Below are positions 35,168-42,717 of a stretch of DNA of 45,086 nucleotides, one piece after another. Both the position numbers and the translations under genes were made by a program. The notes beneath the pieces are model-generated. The model searched no databases. It was given only the letters and a program-made list of their open reading frames with translations, and had not been told where the DNA came from. The DNA is from JACPWY01 sp964603655 (GTDB lineage Bacteria > Bdellovibrionota > FAC87 > UBA2466), in assembly GCA_964603655.1 (NCBI GenBank), contig CAZRVZ010000053.1, positions 1 through 45,086 of the forward strand. The letters run 5' to 3'. How positions within the stretch are numbered: position 1 is the stretch's first letter; every line of letters starts with the position of its first letter.

Positions 35168-36217
35168 TTAAAACCTAACATCAAGCCCCAAAGCCAGTGA
35201 TGTCATACCCAATCCGTCAAAATCTGTCCAATGGGATGAGTAAGCTGGGTTACCGGCTCTGGCCTGAGAAAAATAGGTGCTATCCCGCCAGGTCGGGCCC
35301 ATCTCAAGTCCAAGCGCGAAACAAAAATATTGCTTGAGATACTGATACGATACGCCCACTGGAATGCCAAAAGCCGTTGTCAGGTCTGAGGAGCTGCCAT
35401 CGTCTGAACCATTATAGACGTATGAATAGCCCCAGGATTGTTGGGTCAGCTGTGGCGATACTGAAAAGGTCACCCCGTGCCGTTGACTCAACCTTGATTC
35501 TAAGACAGCGGTCGTTCTCACGACCTTGTAGTTTCCAAAATTCGAATAGCCCGACTCGTAGGGGACCTGATTTCCAGAACCACCACCAAACCAGGTGGAG
35601 ACCAAGGAGCTCGCCGTGCGGTTTCTTCCCAGCGATAGGCTGAAATGCCCTATGGCCGAGCTGGAAAAAACACGGCTAGCCGCAATTTCGAAAACCGCCG
35701 GAATCGCTTGGCCATGCGAATTGGAAGAGACGAGATAGCCGACCCACGAACGCAAACCGAACGACCAGAGTCCGGTATTGGCAAAATTCCACTTTCCGTC
35801 AGCGATCAAAAGTCGTCCTCTGCCCGAAGAGTTGAGTTCGAGCAGCGAGCCCACCCCAACGCTCAGTTTTTCAGAGAGGCCATAGCGGGCAAAAACGGGG
35901 ACCCCCACCCGCAAATGGCTCATAATCGACTGGAAGTAGAGCCCCACCTGAACCTCGCGCCGCTCCAGAACAAAGGCCGTCGGGCCGGCCATCGTATCGA
36001 GCTGCCAGGGTCTATTGACCACCATCGACTCGTCGGCAGGAGTCGCCAGAGTCGAACGACTCACGGGATCTCCCGGGTCATTCAGAGGCCCATTTGCACC
36101 ATCGGCTGCAACGTCGGCTGCAGCATCCGCCACCGCTTCATCATCGAGGACTAATTCACCCGCCTTCACCGACAAAGAGAGACTCGCCATGAGAAAAAAT
36201 ATCGTTCGTAACTCCAT
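35168..36217 (-). CDS. Outer-membrane beta-barrel protein
   Basis: The product (349 residues from the ATG at 36217; a GTG at 36226 is an alternative) has a signal peptide ending near SLSVKAGE, an unusual acidic Ala/Asp-rich linker (VADAAADVAADGANG), and then about 250 residues of alternating amphipathic strands. It ends in phenylalanine (LALGLDVRF), the usual C-terminal signal for outer-membrane barrel insertion. It is the first gene of the eleven-gene operon and lies directly behind the candidate promoter at 36236-36263. No family recognised beyond the barrel. Confidence 0.7.
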   Translation of the reverse strand: MELRTIFFLMASLSLSVKAGELVLDDEAVADAAADVAADGANGPLNDPGDPVSRSTLATPADESMVVNRPWQLDTMAGPTAFVLERREVQVGLYFQSIMSHLRVGVPVFARYGLSEKLSVGVGSLLELNSSGRGRLLIADGKWNFANTGLWSFGLRSWVGYLVSSNSHGQAIPAVFEIAASRVFSSSAIGHFSLSLGRNRTASSLVSTWFGGGSGNQVPYESGYSNFGNYKVVRTTAVLESRLSQRHGVTFSVSPQLTQQSWGYSYVYNGSDDGSSSDLTTAFGIPVGVSYQYLKQYFCFALGLEMGPTWRDSTYFSQARAGNPAYSSHWTDFDGLGMTSLALGLDVRF

Positions 36218-36235
36218 AAATAGCACTGCGTAACA

Positions 36236-36263
36236 CTAATATACGCTGGCCAATTGGCGTCAA
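36236..36263 (-). promoter_or_regulatory. Candidate promoter and operator of the motor-like operon
   Basis: On the minus strand TTGACG (36258-36263) and TATTAG (36236-36241) are 16 bases apart; TATATT (36238-36243) is an alternative -10 with a short 14-base spacer. The spacer contains a perfect ten-base palindrome GCCAATTGGC at 36249-36258, a good place for a repressor or activator to sit. The operon's first start codon is about 20 bases further on. Confidence 0.4.
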
Positions 36264-36333
36264 TGAGCGCGCCATAAAACTGGCTTCAGAGAGCGAAACC
36301 AGGCGCCATCTTCGTGATCTGCCACGTGTCGGC

Positions 36334-36735
36334 ATGAAGCAACTCGTTCGTGCCTCGCGGGTAATTTTAATCATCAAATCTGCCGATGATATGAACGTGA
36401 ACCCGATGCTCTCGACTCGATGCGCCACAAACGGTGGGTTTATGCCGATCCTCATCGCCATCGGAATCGTTTCTATGCTCGCGACGATGAGCCTGGTGAC
36501 CTCCATCAGCTCGGGCCTGGTCAACAAAAAAAAGGTCGAGCGGGTCAATCGTTATGAAGGCTTTTACGCCGCAGAGATTTTGGCGTGGCACGCGTTCGAA
36601 AGGGTGGATGACGGGCTGGTGGTTTCGGGGGAGGCGGTGGCCATTGATAACGCCAATCTGATTCGCCGATACGACCCGGCACGGGTTATTGCAAAGATTG
36701 GAAACGCCGCGGGTCGGTGCGGACAGGTGGGGTAA
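36334..36735 (+). CDS. Pilin-like protein, probably the first part of a split gene
   Basis: The frame encodes up to 133 residues; starts at 36334, 36391 or 36406 are possible and none has a good ribosome site. A prepilin-type N-terminus is visible: a short leader ending in GG, cleavage before F36, then a long hydrophobic helix (FMPILIAIGIVSMLATMSLV) and a stretch ending YEGFYAAEILAWHAF, as in PilX-like minor pilins. The usual glutamate at mature position 5 is missing. The frame stops at a TAA inside GGTGGGGTAAATGGGG, and a plausible continuation runs in the -1 frame, so this may be a frameshifted gene. Confidence 0.45.
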   Translation: MKQLVRASRVILIIKSADDMNVNPMLSTRCATNGGFMPILIAIGIVSMLATMSLVTSISSGLVNKKKVERVNRYEGFYAAEILAWHAFERVDDGLVVSGEAVAIDNANLIRRYDPARVIAKIGNAAGRCGQVG

Positions 36736-37010
36736 ATGGGGTGACCAGTCACGAATTCGACGGCCTTTCAGGAATGAATCAAGGACCGATATTTTTTGAC
36801 ATTCAATTCGCCGTGGACGGTTCGTTCTTTGTGTTCTATGTGCAGATGCCTGAATCCGGGCGAGCAGGTTTTTCCGATCCGGCGGCGCTAATTTATCGCA
36901 CCCTCGCCAACGGAACTCCGGACGGGCGTTTCGGAAATGCGGGGCTGGCACGGTTCGATTATCGGGTGAGCCAAACGACCATAGTCCCCGCGTTTTTCTT
37001 GATGCGATGA
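36717..37010 (+). CDS. Continuation frame of the pilin-like gene, or small separate protein
   Basis: The frame has 97 residues with no signal peptide. Its segment LIYRTLANGTPDGRFGNAGL resembles both the delta-60 type of repeat and the end of the preceding frame (LIRRYDPARVIAKIGNAAGR). I infer that the two frames once formed one protein of about 220 residues and were split by a one-base change in a G-rich site near 36728, or that the site is a programmed -1 shift or a sequencing error. Its TGA overlaps an ATG of the next gene. Confidence 0.4.
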   Translation: MRTGGVNGVTSHEFDGLSGMNQGPIFFDIQFAVDGSFFVFYVQMPESGRAGFSDPAALIYRTLANGTPDGRFGNAGLARFDYRVSQTTIVPAFFLMR

Positions 37011-37024
37011 AAGGAGTCTCGATT

Positions 37025-37798
37025 ATGGAAAATAAAAAACCGCACGCAAGGCGCCCTCTCACTGGATTAACTGGGTTAACTACTGTGGGCCTGCTCGCGA
37101 TTCTCCTCACGGCGTCTAATGCCGCGCAGGCATCCCTCATCGATATTTTTGGCATGGCTCAGAACCCGACATCAGGGGAGCTGCTTCTACGCCGGGGCGT
37201 TACGCCCGAGAAGATTCCCTTCGGCGCGACGACTGGACTTTACGGAGTCGGTTTCAGGCTTACGCCCGAGCTGCTTCCGGAGCCATACCGCACTCAGTTT
37301 GCCGGGCAGACGGTCATTCAGGTGCTGCTCGGCAACTCCACCCCGGGGGAAAAGGTATCCCAGTTCGGTACGCTCCTCTTGGTTCACGAGCCCTTCACAC
37401 AGAGTTCGCGCCTGGTAGTACCCGGCAATACAAAATCGGCCGAGAAAAATGCCGTTTACGTCCAGATAAACTCTCCTGCGAATCTCGCCAATGCCTCGGA
37501 CGAAGATCGCCTCAAATCAACCTTTTTCGCCACCCAGGGATTTGCGACCATCACCCCGAAAGGAAAGGCCGAAGTGGTCACCATCTCCTTTGCCGATAAA
37601 CGACTTCGATTCCTAAAAAACCGACTCAAACTAGAGCTCAACGCCTTACTCGCCACGCCGTTTAACCCCCAGAGCGCCGACATCAAGGGGGTGATTGAAA
37701 TCGCTCTGTTTGCGCCTGGCGCTGAGGATACGAAAATTTTTCTTAAATCGGTTCTCGCCGAAACGCTTCACTCGCCCGTTTCCGGTGCTACTCACTGA
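37025..37798 (+). CDS. Secreted protein of unknown function
   Basis: The product has 257 residues from the ATG at 37025, chosen because AAGGAG is at 37011-37016; an ATG at 37007 is nearer the previous stop but has no ribosome site. The signal peptide spans about 1-36 (TVGLLAILLTASNAAQAS). The mature part alternates strands and turns and has no cysteine; no catalytic motif is apparent. It follows the pilin-like frames directly and may be cotranscribed with them. No family recognised. Confidence 0.65.
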   Translation: MENKKPHARRPLTGLTGLTTVGLLAILLTASNAAQASLIDIFGMAQNPTSGELLLRRGVTPEKIPFGATTGLYGVGFRLTPELLPEPYRTQFAGQTVIQVLLGNSTPGEKVSQFGTLLLVHEPFTQSSRLVVPGNTKSAEKNAVYVQINSPANLANASDEDRLKSTFFATQGFATITPKGKAEVVTISFADKRLRFLKNRLKLELNALLATPFNPQSADIKGVIEIALFAPGAEDTKIFLKSVLAETLHSPVSGATH

Positions 37799-37869
37799 GC
37801 CGCCAATCCAGCCAATCGGACCAATAACTTGATATTAAAGGGCTCCTTCACTAGTATCGCGAGCCTCAT

Positions 37870-38820
37870 ATGGAGAGTTCTGTTCCATTCAAGGTATTTA
37901 CCGGCACCGCAAATGTGGCCCTTTCCAAGGCCATCGCCGATCAACTAGGCACCGAATTATGCCATGCCGAAGTGCGGCGCTTCTCGGACGGTGAAATATT
38001 TGTCGAGGTGCAGGAGAGCGTTCGCGGGGCGGACGTCTTTGTCATTCAGCCGACCTGCCACCCGGTAAATGACAGCCTCATGGAACTCCTCATCATGATC
38101 GATGCGCTTCGGCGTTCGTCGACCCATTCGATTACGGCCGTCATCCCTTACTACGGATATGCCCGCCAGGATCGCAAAGTCCAATCGCGCGTACCGATTA
38201 GCGCCAAGTTGGTAGCCGATCTGCTGACGGCGGCCGGTGTTGATCGCGTAGTAGCGATGGATTTACATGCCGGTCAGATACAGGGTTTTTTCAACATTCC
38301 CTTCGATCACCTTTTTGCAAAGCCGATCCTGCTCAATTACATCCGGCAGAACTATGCGCTGGAAAAGGTGGTCATCGTATCTCCCGATGCGGGTGGTGTG
38401 GAAAGGGCAAGGGCTTTCGCCAAACGGTTGGATGTCAACCTGGCGATCATCGACAAGCGTCGTCCCCGACCCAACGAGGTTCAGGCTCTCAATCTTATCG
38501 GCGATGTGAAGGGCAAGCGCGCCATTTTGGTTGACGATATGATCGACACGGCCGGCACCCTGGTTCAGAGCGTCAGTGTGCTACTAGATTCCGGTGCATC
38601 GAGCGTTAGCGCCGCCTGCACTCACGGTGTATTTTCGGGGGCAGCCTTCGAGCGCATTCGGGAGAGCCGCCTGGAAGAGGTCGTTTGCACGGATACGATT
38701 CCGTTGTCCGCGGCAATGGCCGGGCTATCCAAAGTAAAGTGCCTGACCGCCGCTCCGCTTTTGGGCGAGGCTATCAAGCGCATTCACGGTTTTGAGAGTG
38801 TCAGTTCTCTATTTGAATAG
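37870..38820 (+). CDS. prs: Ribose-phosphate pyrophosphokinase
   Basis: Prs makes PRPP from ribose 5-phosphate and ATP for nucleotide, histidine and tryptophan synthesis. The 316 residues match the family. Visible motifs: the flexible-loop and ATP region VIPYYGYARQDRK, DLHAGQIQGFF, VSPDAGGVERARAFAK, IIDKRRP and the PRPP-binding loop ILVDDMIDTAGTL near 217-229. It leads a plus-strand run prs-rplY-pth-ychF, an arrangement shared with many proteobacteria. Confidence 0.97.
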   Translation: MESSVPFKVFTGTANVALSKAIADQLGTELCHAEVRRFSDGEIFVEVQESVRGADVFVIQPTCHPVNDSLMELLIMIDALRRSSTHSITAVIPYYGYARQDRKVQSRVPISAKLVADLLTAAGVDRVVAMDLHAGQIQGFFNIPFDHLFAKPILLNYIRQNYALEKVVIVSPDAGGVERARAFAKRLDVNLAIIDKRRPRPNEVQALNLIGDVKGKRAILVDDMIDTAGTLVQSVSVLLDSGASSVSAACTHGVFSGAAFERIRESRLEEVVCTDTIPLSAAMAGLSKVKCLTAAPLLGEAIKRIHGFESVSSLFE

Positions 38821-38850
38821 ATGGACTAGAAGTAGAAAAGGGAGTGTGAA

Positions 38851-39603
38851 ATGGAACAGCAAACTTTGGAAGTTATGGTCAGAAGCCAGACGGGAAAAGG
38901 GCCAGCGCGGCGTACCCGCATGGCAGGAAATTTGCCGGGGGTGCTTTACGGCTCCGGCCAAACACCCACCCCGATCACTCTCAATCCGAAATTAGTCCTT
39001 GGATTACTTTTGCAAGAGGGCGGACGTAACCGGGTGCTCACGCTCAAGGGAACCGGAGTCGATGGTAAGGCCGTGATCGTCAAGGATTATCAAATCGACC
39101 CGCTCAGTCGAGCTCTCGTGCATGTCGATCTGATGGAGATCGATCTCACAAAGAAAATCCAGGTAACGATTAAATTGACCTACACGGGAAAGGCCGCTGG
39201 TGTCGCCGACGGTGGCGTGATGAACATCATCGAGCGCCAAATTTCGGTGAAGTGCCTGCCCAACCAGATTCCGGGGCACATCGATGTGGATGTGACCGCG
39301 CTCACCATCGGGGATTCAATCCACCTAAATGATATCGTTCTTCCGACAGGCGTCGAACGGTTGCCGAATATCAATCCCACGCTCGTTACCGTCGTGCCAC
39401 CGGCCAAGGATGAAGAATTGGCTCCGTCGCTGGCGCCGAGTGCTGAACCCGAAGTCATCACGGCCAAGAAGGCCGAGGGCGAAGAGGGTGAAGAGGGTGC
39501 GGCCCCGGGCAAAGAAGGCGCGCCGGCCAAGGGTGGAGCGGCTCCCGCTAAGGGTGGCGCTGCCCCGGCAGCCGCGGGCAAAAAAGAGGACAAGAAGAAG
39601 TAA
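38851..39603 (+). CDS. rplY: 50S ribosomal protein L25/Ctc
   Basis: L25 binds 5S rRNA. The 250-residue product has the N-terminal L25 domain (RSQTGKGPARRTRMAGNLPG then VLYGSG) and the C-terminal Ctc/TL5 beta domain with ISVKCLPNQIPGHIDVDV. The last 45 residues are a low-complexity Glu, Gly, Ala, Pro and Lys tail ending KKEDKKK, common in the longer Ctc type. A GGGAG lies about eight bases before the ATG. Fits the conserved order prs-ctc-pth-ychF. Confidence 0.95.
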   Translation: MEQQTLEVMVRSQTGKGPARRTRMAGNLPGVLYGSGQTPTPITLNPKLVLGLLLQEGGRNRVLTLKGTGVDGKAVIVKDYQIDPLSRALVHVDLMEIDLTKKIQVTIKLTYTGKAAGVADGGVMNIIERQISVKCLPNQIPGHIDVDVTALTIGDSIHLNDIVLPTGVERLPNINPTLVTVVPPAKDEELAPSLAPSAEPEVITAKKAEGEEGEEGAAPGKEGAPAKGGAAPAKGGAAPAAAGKKEDKKK

Positions 39604-39612
39604 GATTGAAGG

Positions 39613-40233
39613 GTGGCGACTACTTCCCATTTCTCCGGCTCTGTGTTTGCGTACGTTCTGGTTGGTTTGGGCAACCCAGGACAGCGGTACTCAAAAACAC
39701 GGCACAATCTGGGGTTTGAAATCGTCGATACCGTTGCCGCTCGTTGCCCCAACACAGCCTTTCAATCGAAATTTCAGAGTCTGGTCGCCGACTGCGAGAT
39801 GGAAGGGAAACGTATTTTCATCGTGAAGCCTCAGACCTTTATGAATCTCTCCGGCCAAGCGGTGCGCGAAGTGGCTGATTTTTACAAGATGGCGCCCGAT
39901 CAGATTGTCGTCGTTTTTGACGATCTCGATCTGCCGTTGGCGGACATCCGTATCCGCAAATTCGGCGGGGCGGGAGGCCACAACGGCGTTAGCTCGATCA
40001 TTGACGCTCTGGGAACGGACCAATTCCCTCGCATTCGCGTCGGCATCGGCAAGGGTGGCGAGGCCGTAGATAGAGTCCTCTCCGGATTCAGCCCGACCGA
40101 ACGCGACCCGATCTCCAAAACCATCGAACGATCGGCTGACGCCATACAATCGCTTGTCCGCGACGGCATCAATAAGGCGATGAACACTTTTAATCAGGCC
40201 GTGAATTCAGTTAACCAGAAAGAAGAGCCATGA
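39613..40233 (+). CDS. pth: Peptidyl-tRNA hydrolase
   Basis: Pth frees tRNA from peptidyl-tRNA that drops off ribosomes. Motifs: VGLGNPGQRYSKTRHNLGF with the catalytic histidine (H31 from the GTG at 39613), KPQTFMNLSG, VVFDDLDLPLADIRI and GGAGGHNGVSSI. The start is uncertain: GTG 39613 gives 206 residues with a ten-residue extension, and GTG 39643 gives the usual short N-terminus but has no ribosome site. Overlaps ychF by four bases. Confidence 0.95.
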   Translation: MATTSHFSGSVFAYVLVGLGNPGQRYSKTRHNLGFEIVDTVAARCPNTAFQSKFQSLVADCEMEGKRIFIVKPQTFMNLSGQAVREVADFYKMAPDQIVVVFDDLDLPLADIRIRKFGGAGGHNGVSSIIDALGTDQFPRIRVGIGKGGEAVDRVLSGFSPTERDPISKTIERSADAIQSLVRDGINKAMNTFNQAVNSVNQKEEP

Positions 40234-41318
40234 GTCTCAAATGCGGAATCGTCGGACTTCCCAACGTCGGTAAATCAACTCTTTTCAATGCTCTGGGCAG
40301 CGCCAAGGCGGACGCCGCGAATTACCCGTTCTGCACGATCGAGCCCAATATCGGCATCGTGAATGTTCCCGACGAGCGTCTGCATGCCATTGCCAAGCTG
40401 GTGCAGGCAGCGCGGACCGTCCCGGCCACCACGCAGATTGTCGATATTGCCGGCATTGTCAGAGGCGCGTCCAAGGGCGAGGGGTTGGGAAATCAATTTC
40501 TTTCCCATATTCGAGAGGTCGATGCCATTTTGCATATCGTGCGCTGTTTTGTGAGCGAGGATATCGTGCACGTCGAAGGCAACGTCGATCCGAAACGCGA
40601 CATTGAAACCATCCACACCGAGCTGCTGCTTGCCGATCTCCAAACGCTGGACAAACGCCTCGAGCGCGAAACTCGGGCCGCAAAAACGGGCGATAAAGAG
40701 GCTAAACTTAATGTCGAGATATTCGAGCCCTTGAGGACACATATGAACGACGGGCTCCCCGCCCTTTCATTCACCACTGACGCGGACAAAAAGGCGCGAA
40801 TCGCTCCTCTTTGTCTTCTCACCGCGAAGCCAGTGCTTTATGTCGCCAATACCACGGGAAAACCGGTTGAAGAGGAATTCGTGAATACGGTCAAGACCAT
40901 TGCGGAGCGCGAGCATGCCGGCTGTTTGACAATCGATTGTGCCGTCGAGGCGGAGATCTCGCTCCTGGGCGAGGCGGAAAAAAAGGAATACCTCGAAGCA
41001 ATGAATATTCAGGAACCGGGGCTCAATCGCCTGATTCGAACCGCTTTCGGGCTGCTCGGGCTCATCACGTACTATACCGCCGGTCCCAAAGAAGCGCGGG
41101 CGTGGACGATTCCAAAGGGGTCGAAAGCCCCGCAGGCGGCCGGAGTAATCCACAGTGATTTCGAACGGGGTTTTATTTGTGCAGAATGCATGAAGAGCTC
41201 GGATCTTTTGCGCCTAGGCAACGAACACAAAGTAAAAGAGGCGGGCCTGTTTAGAACCGAGGGCAAGGAATACGTCGTCCAAAGTGACGATGTATTGTTA
41301 TTCCGGTTCAACGTATGA
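40230..41318 (+). CDS. ychF: Ribosome-binding ATPase/GTPase YchF (OLA1 family)
   Basis: YchF is an Obg-related P-loop NTPase that prefers ATP and binds ribosomes; it affects stress responses. The 362 residues carry the P-loop GLPNVGKST at 9-17, CTIEPNIGIV, the switch region DIAGIVRGASKGEGLGNQFL, the altered base-recognition YVANT, and a C-terminal TGS domain ending FRTEGKEYVVQ. Full length and intact. Its stop overlaps the glycosyltransferase start by four bases. Confidence 0.96.
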   Translation: MSLKCGIVGLPNVGKSTLFNALGSAKADAANYPFCTIEPNIGIVNVPDERLHAIAKLVQAARTVPATTQIVDIAGIVRGASKGEGLGNQFLSHIREVDAILHIVRCFVSEDIVHVEGNVDPKRDIETIHTELLLADLQTLDKRLERETRAAKTGDKEAKLNVEIFEPLRTHMNDGLPALSFTTDADKKARIAPLCLLTAKPVLYVANTTGKPVEEEFVNTVKTIAEREHAGCLTIDCAVEAEISLLGEAEKKEYLEAMNIQEPGLNRLIRTAFGLLGLITYYTAGPKEARAWTIPKGSKAPQAAGVIHSDFERGFICAECMKSSDLLRLGNEHKVKEAGLFRTEGKEYVVQSDDVLLFRFNV

Positions 41319-42223
41319 CGGTTTTGAATGAAACGAAGGTTTCGGGTTTCACTATCGTCCGCAACGGGCGGATTCTAGATTACCCCTTTCGCGAGTCGAT
41401 CCAATCAATACTTCCACTGTGCGACGAATTGATTATTTCAGTGGGGGATTCCGAGGATGACACCCTCGAAACGTGCCAAGCGCTTGTCCGTGAATATCCC
41501 AAAATTCGCATCATCGAAACTCGCTGGAATTCCAAGGGCCAGCGGCACGGATTTCAATTAAGTGAAAAGACCAACGAATGTCTCAATGAGTGCCGCAACC
41601 CTTGGGCGTTTTACATCCAGGCCGACGAGGTGGTTCACGAAGCGGACCATGAGAATATTCGGCAAGCATTAAAATGGGCGGACACCCGACCGGAAATAGA
41701 CGGCCTGGCCTTTGATTACCACCATTTTTATGGTGACTATCGCCACACGATACAGGGTCGCAGCTGGTACCGGAGGGAGGTGCGTCTTATCCGAACGGGC
41801 GAGCGAGAAACGAATCAGAGAGCCCGTTCTTTCAGGGATGCCCAGGGTTTTCGTATTGGCGATGGCCCGTTAACGGCCGCCCTGGCTGGGGCTCGGATTT
41901 TCCACTATGGCTACATCCGCAGTCCCGAGTCTTTGCGCACTAAGGCCGAACACATGACGAAGTGGTGGGGAGCCTCACCCGGAAATGATTATCGCCTGCG
42001 TCGCCATATCGGGCTTCGTCGCTTTCAAGAAACTCACCCGGCGGTGATGAACGCACGGATCGATGTTTACCCGAACTCTTTTGATCCCAAACAACACCCT
42101 GTTGTCTGGGACCGGCGCGAACTCAAAGATTTTTTGACCTGGATTTGGGAATCGATCATTCCATTGCGGATCGGTGAATTTAAGAACTACCGGTTGATTG
42201 CGACCCGGCATGCAAGCACTTAG
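41315..42223 (+). CDS. Family 2 glycosyltransferase
   Basis: The 302-residue product has the GT-A start SGFTIVRNGRILDYPFRESI, then LPLCDELIISVGDSEDDT and a metal-binding region YIQADEVVHE near 101-110, which replaces the classic DxD. The C-terminal half includes LRTKAEHMTKWWG and a weakly hydrophobic WIWESIIPL stretch. It resembles soluble sugar transferases used for glycan or lipopolysaccharide decoration; the sugar and acceptor cannot be told. It overlaps ychF by four bases and its TAG overlaps the stop of the convergent small gene. Confidence 0.85.
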   Translation: MTVLNETKVSGFTIVRNGRILDYPFRESIQSILPLCDELIISVGDSEDDTLETCQALVREYPKIRIIETRWNSKGQRHGFQLSEKTNECLNECRNPWAFYIQADEVVHEADHENIRQALKWADTRPEIDGLAFDYHHFYGDYRHTIQGRSWYRREVRLIRTGERETNQRARSFRDAQGFRIGDGPLTAALAGARIFHYGYIRSPESLRTKAEHMTKWWGASPGNDYRLRRHIGLRRFQETHPAVMNARIDVYPNSFDPKQHPVVWDRRELKDFLTWIWESIIPLRIGEFKNYRLIATRHAST

Positions 42224-42510
42224 CGAGTTTTCGTTGTAAACGGGTCACTACAATTATGTTGAATTAGACACTGATTTTCGACGCTCACTTTTTGAGTCAC
42301 ACATAGGCCTAACGTTATCTCGTTCGCACCACCTGCGGTTTTGATGCATCGATTAAAAGCATCCTGACCCGACTGTTTGCACTGATTACACGCCTCAGAC
42401 CAGATCGGGGACAAATCTCGGATGGGGGCTGATGATGAACCACCGTTGGCTGGCGCGCGAGCGGACAAAAAAAGGCACAAGGCAACCGCGAAAAAAACCC
42501 TACGTACCAC
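42220..42510 (-). CDS. Small secreted six-cysteine protein
   Basis: The product is 96 residues. The GTG start at 42510 is supported by GGAGG about eight bases ahead. A signal peptide (VFFAVALCLFLSARAPA) is followed by a mature domain with six cysteines, in the order CNQC, C, C, C, C, which could form three disulfides. No family recognised. It converges on the glycosyltransferase with overlapping stop codons. It neighbours a thioredoxin-like exported protein and another cysteine-rich protein, which hints at a shared oxidising compartment. Confidence 0.65.
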   Translation of the reverse strand: MVRRVFFAVALCLFLSARAPANGGSSSAPIRDLSPIWSEACNQCKQSGQDAFNRCIKTAGGANEITLGLCVTQKVSVENQCLIQHNCSDPFTTKTR

Positions 42511-42647
42511 TAAAATTCCTCCGGCTAAGTATTAATTGTACGAGAACAAAATGTGGAAATTATGCGCATCAAAGGGATTGGGGGCCAGCGGCCACGAAGC
42601 ATGGCATTTGCCGCCCAAGTAGTTGAGATAATAATGAAATATGTGTT

Positions 42648-42655
42648 AAGGAGGG
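42648..42655 (+). other. Orphan Shine-Dalgarno-like sequence
   Basis: AAGGAGGG is a full anti-16S match on the plus strand, but only eight-codon frames follow it (GTG at 42657 or 42661). It lies in the 207-base gap between two minus-strand genes. It may be chance, a tiny leader frame, or a remnant of a lost gene. Confidence 0.3.
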
Positions 42656-42717
42656 TGTGAGTGAGACACGCCAAACTTTTTAGTTGAGTGTCGTTTTCTT
42701 TCTGATTATCGCTGGCT

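Noticed and set aside
36367..37155. 262-residue open frame on the minus strand
   Set aside because: It lies opposite the pilin-like frames and the secreted gene start. Its composition is rich in Arg, Pro and Cys with no signal, motif or ribosome site, typical of an antisense frame.
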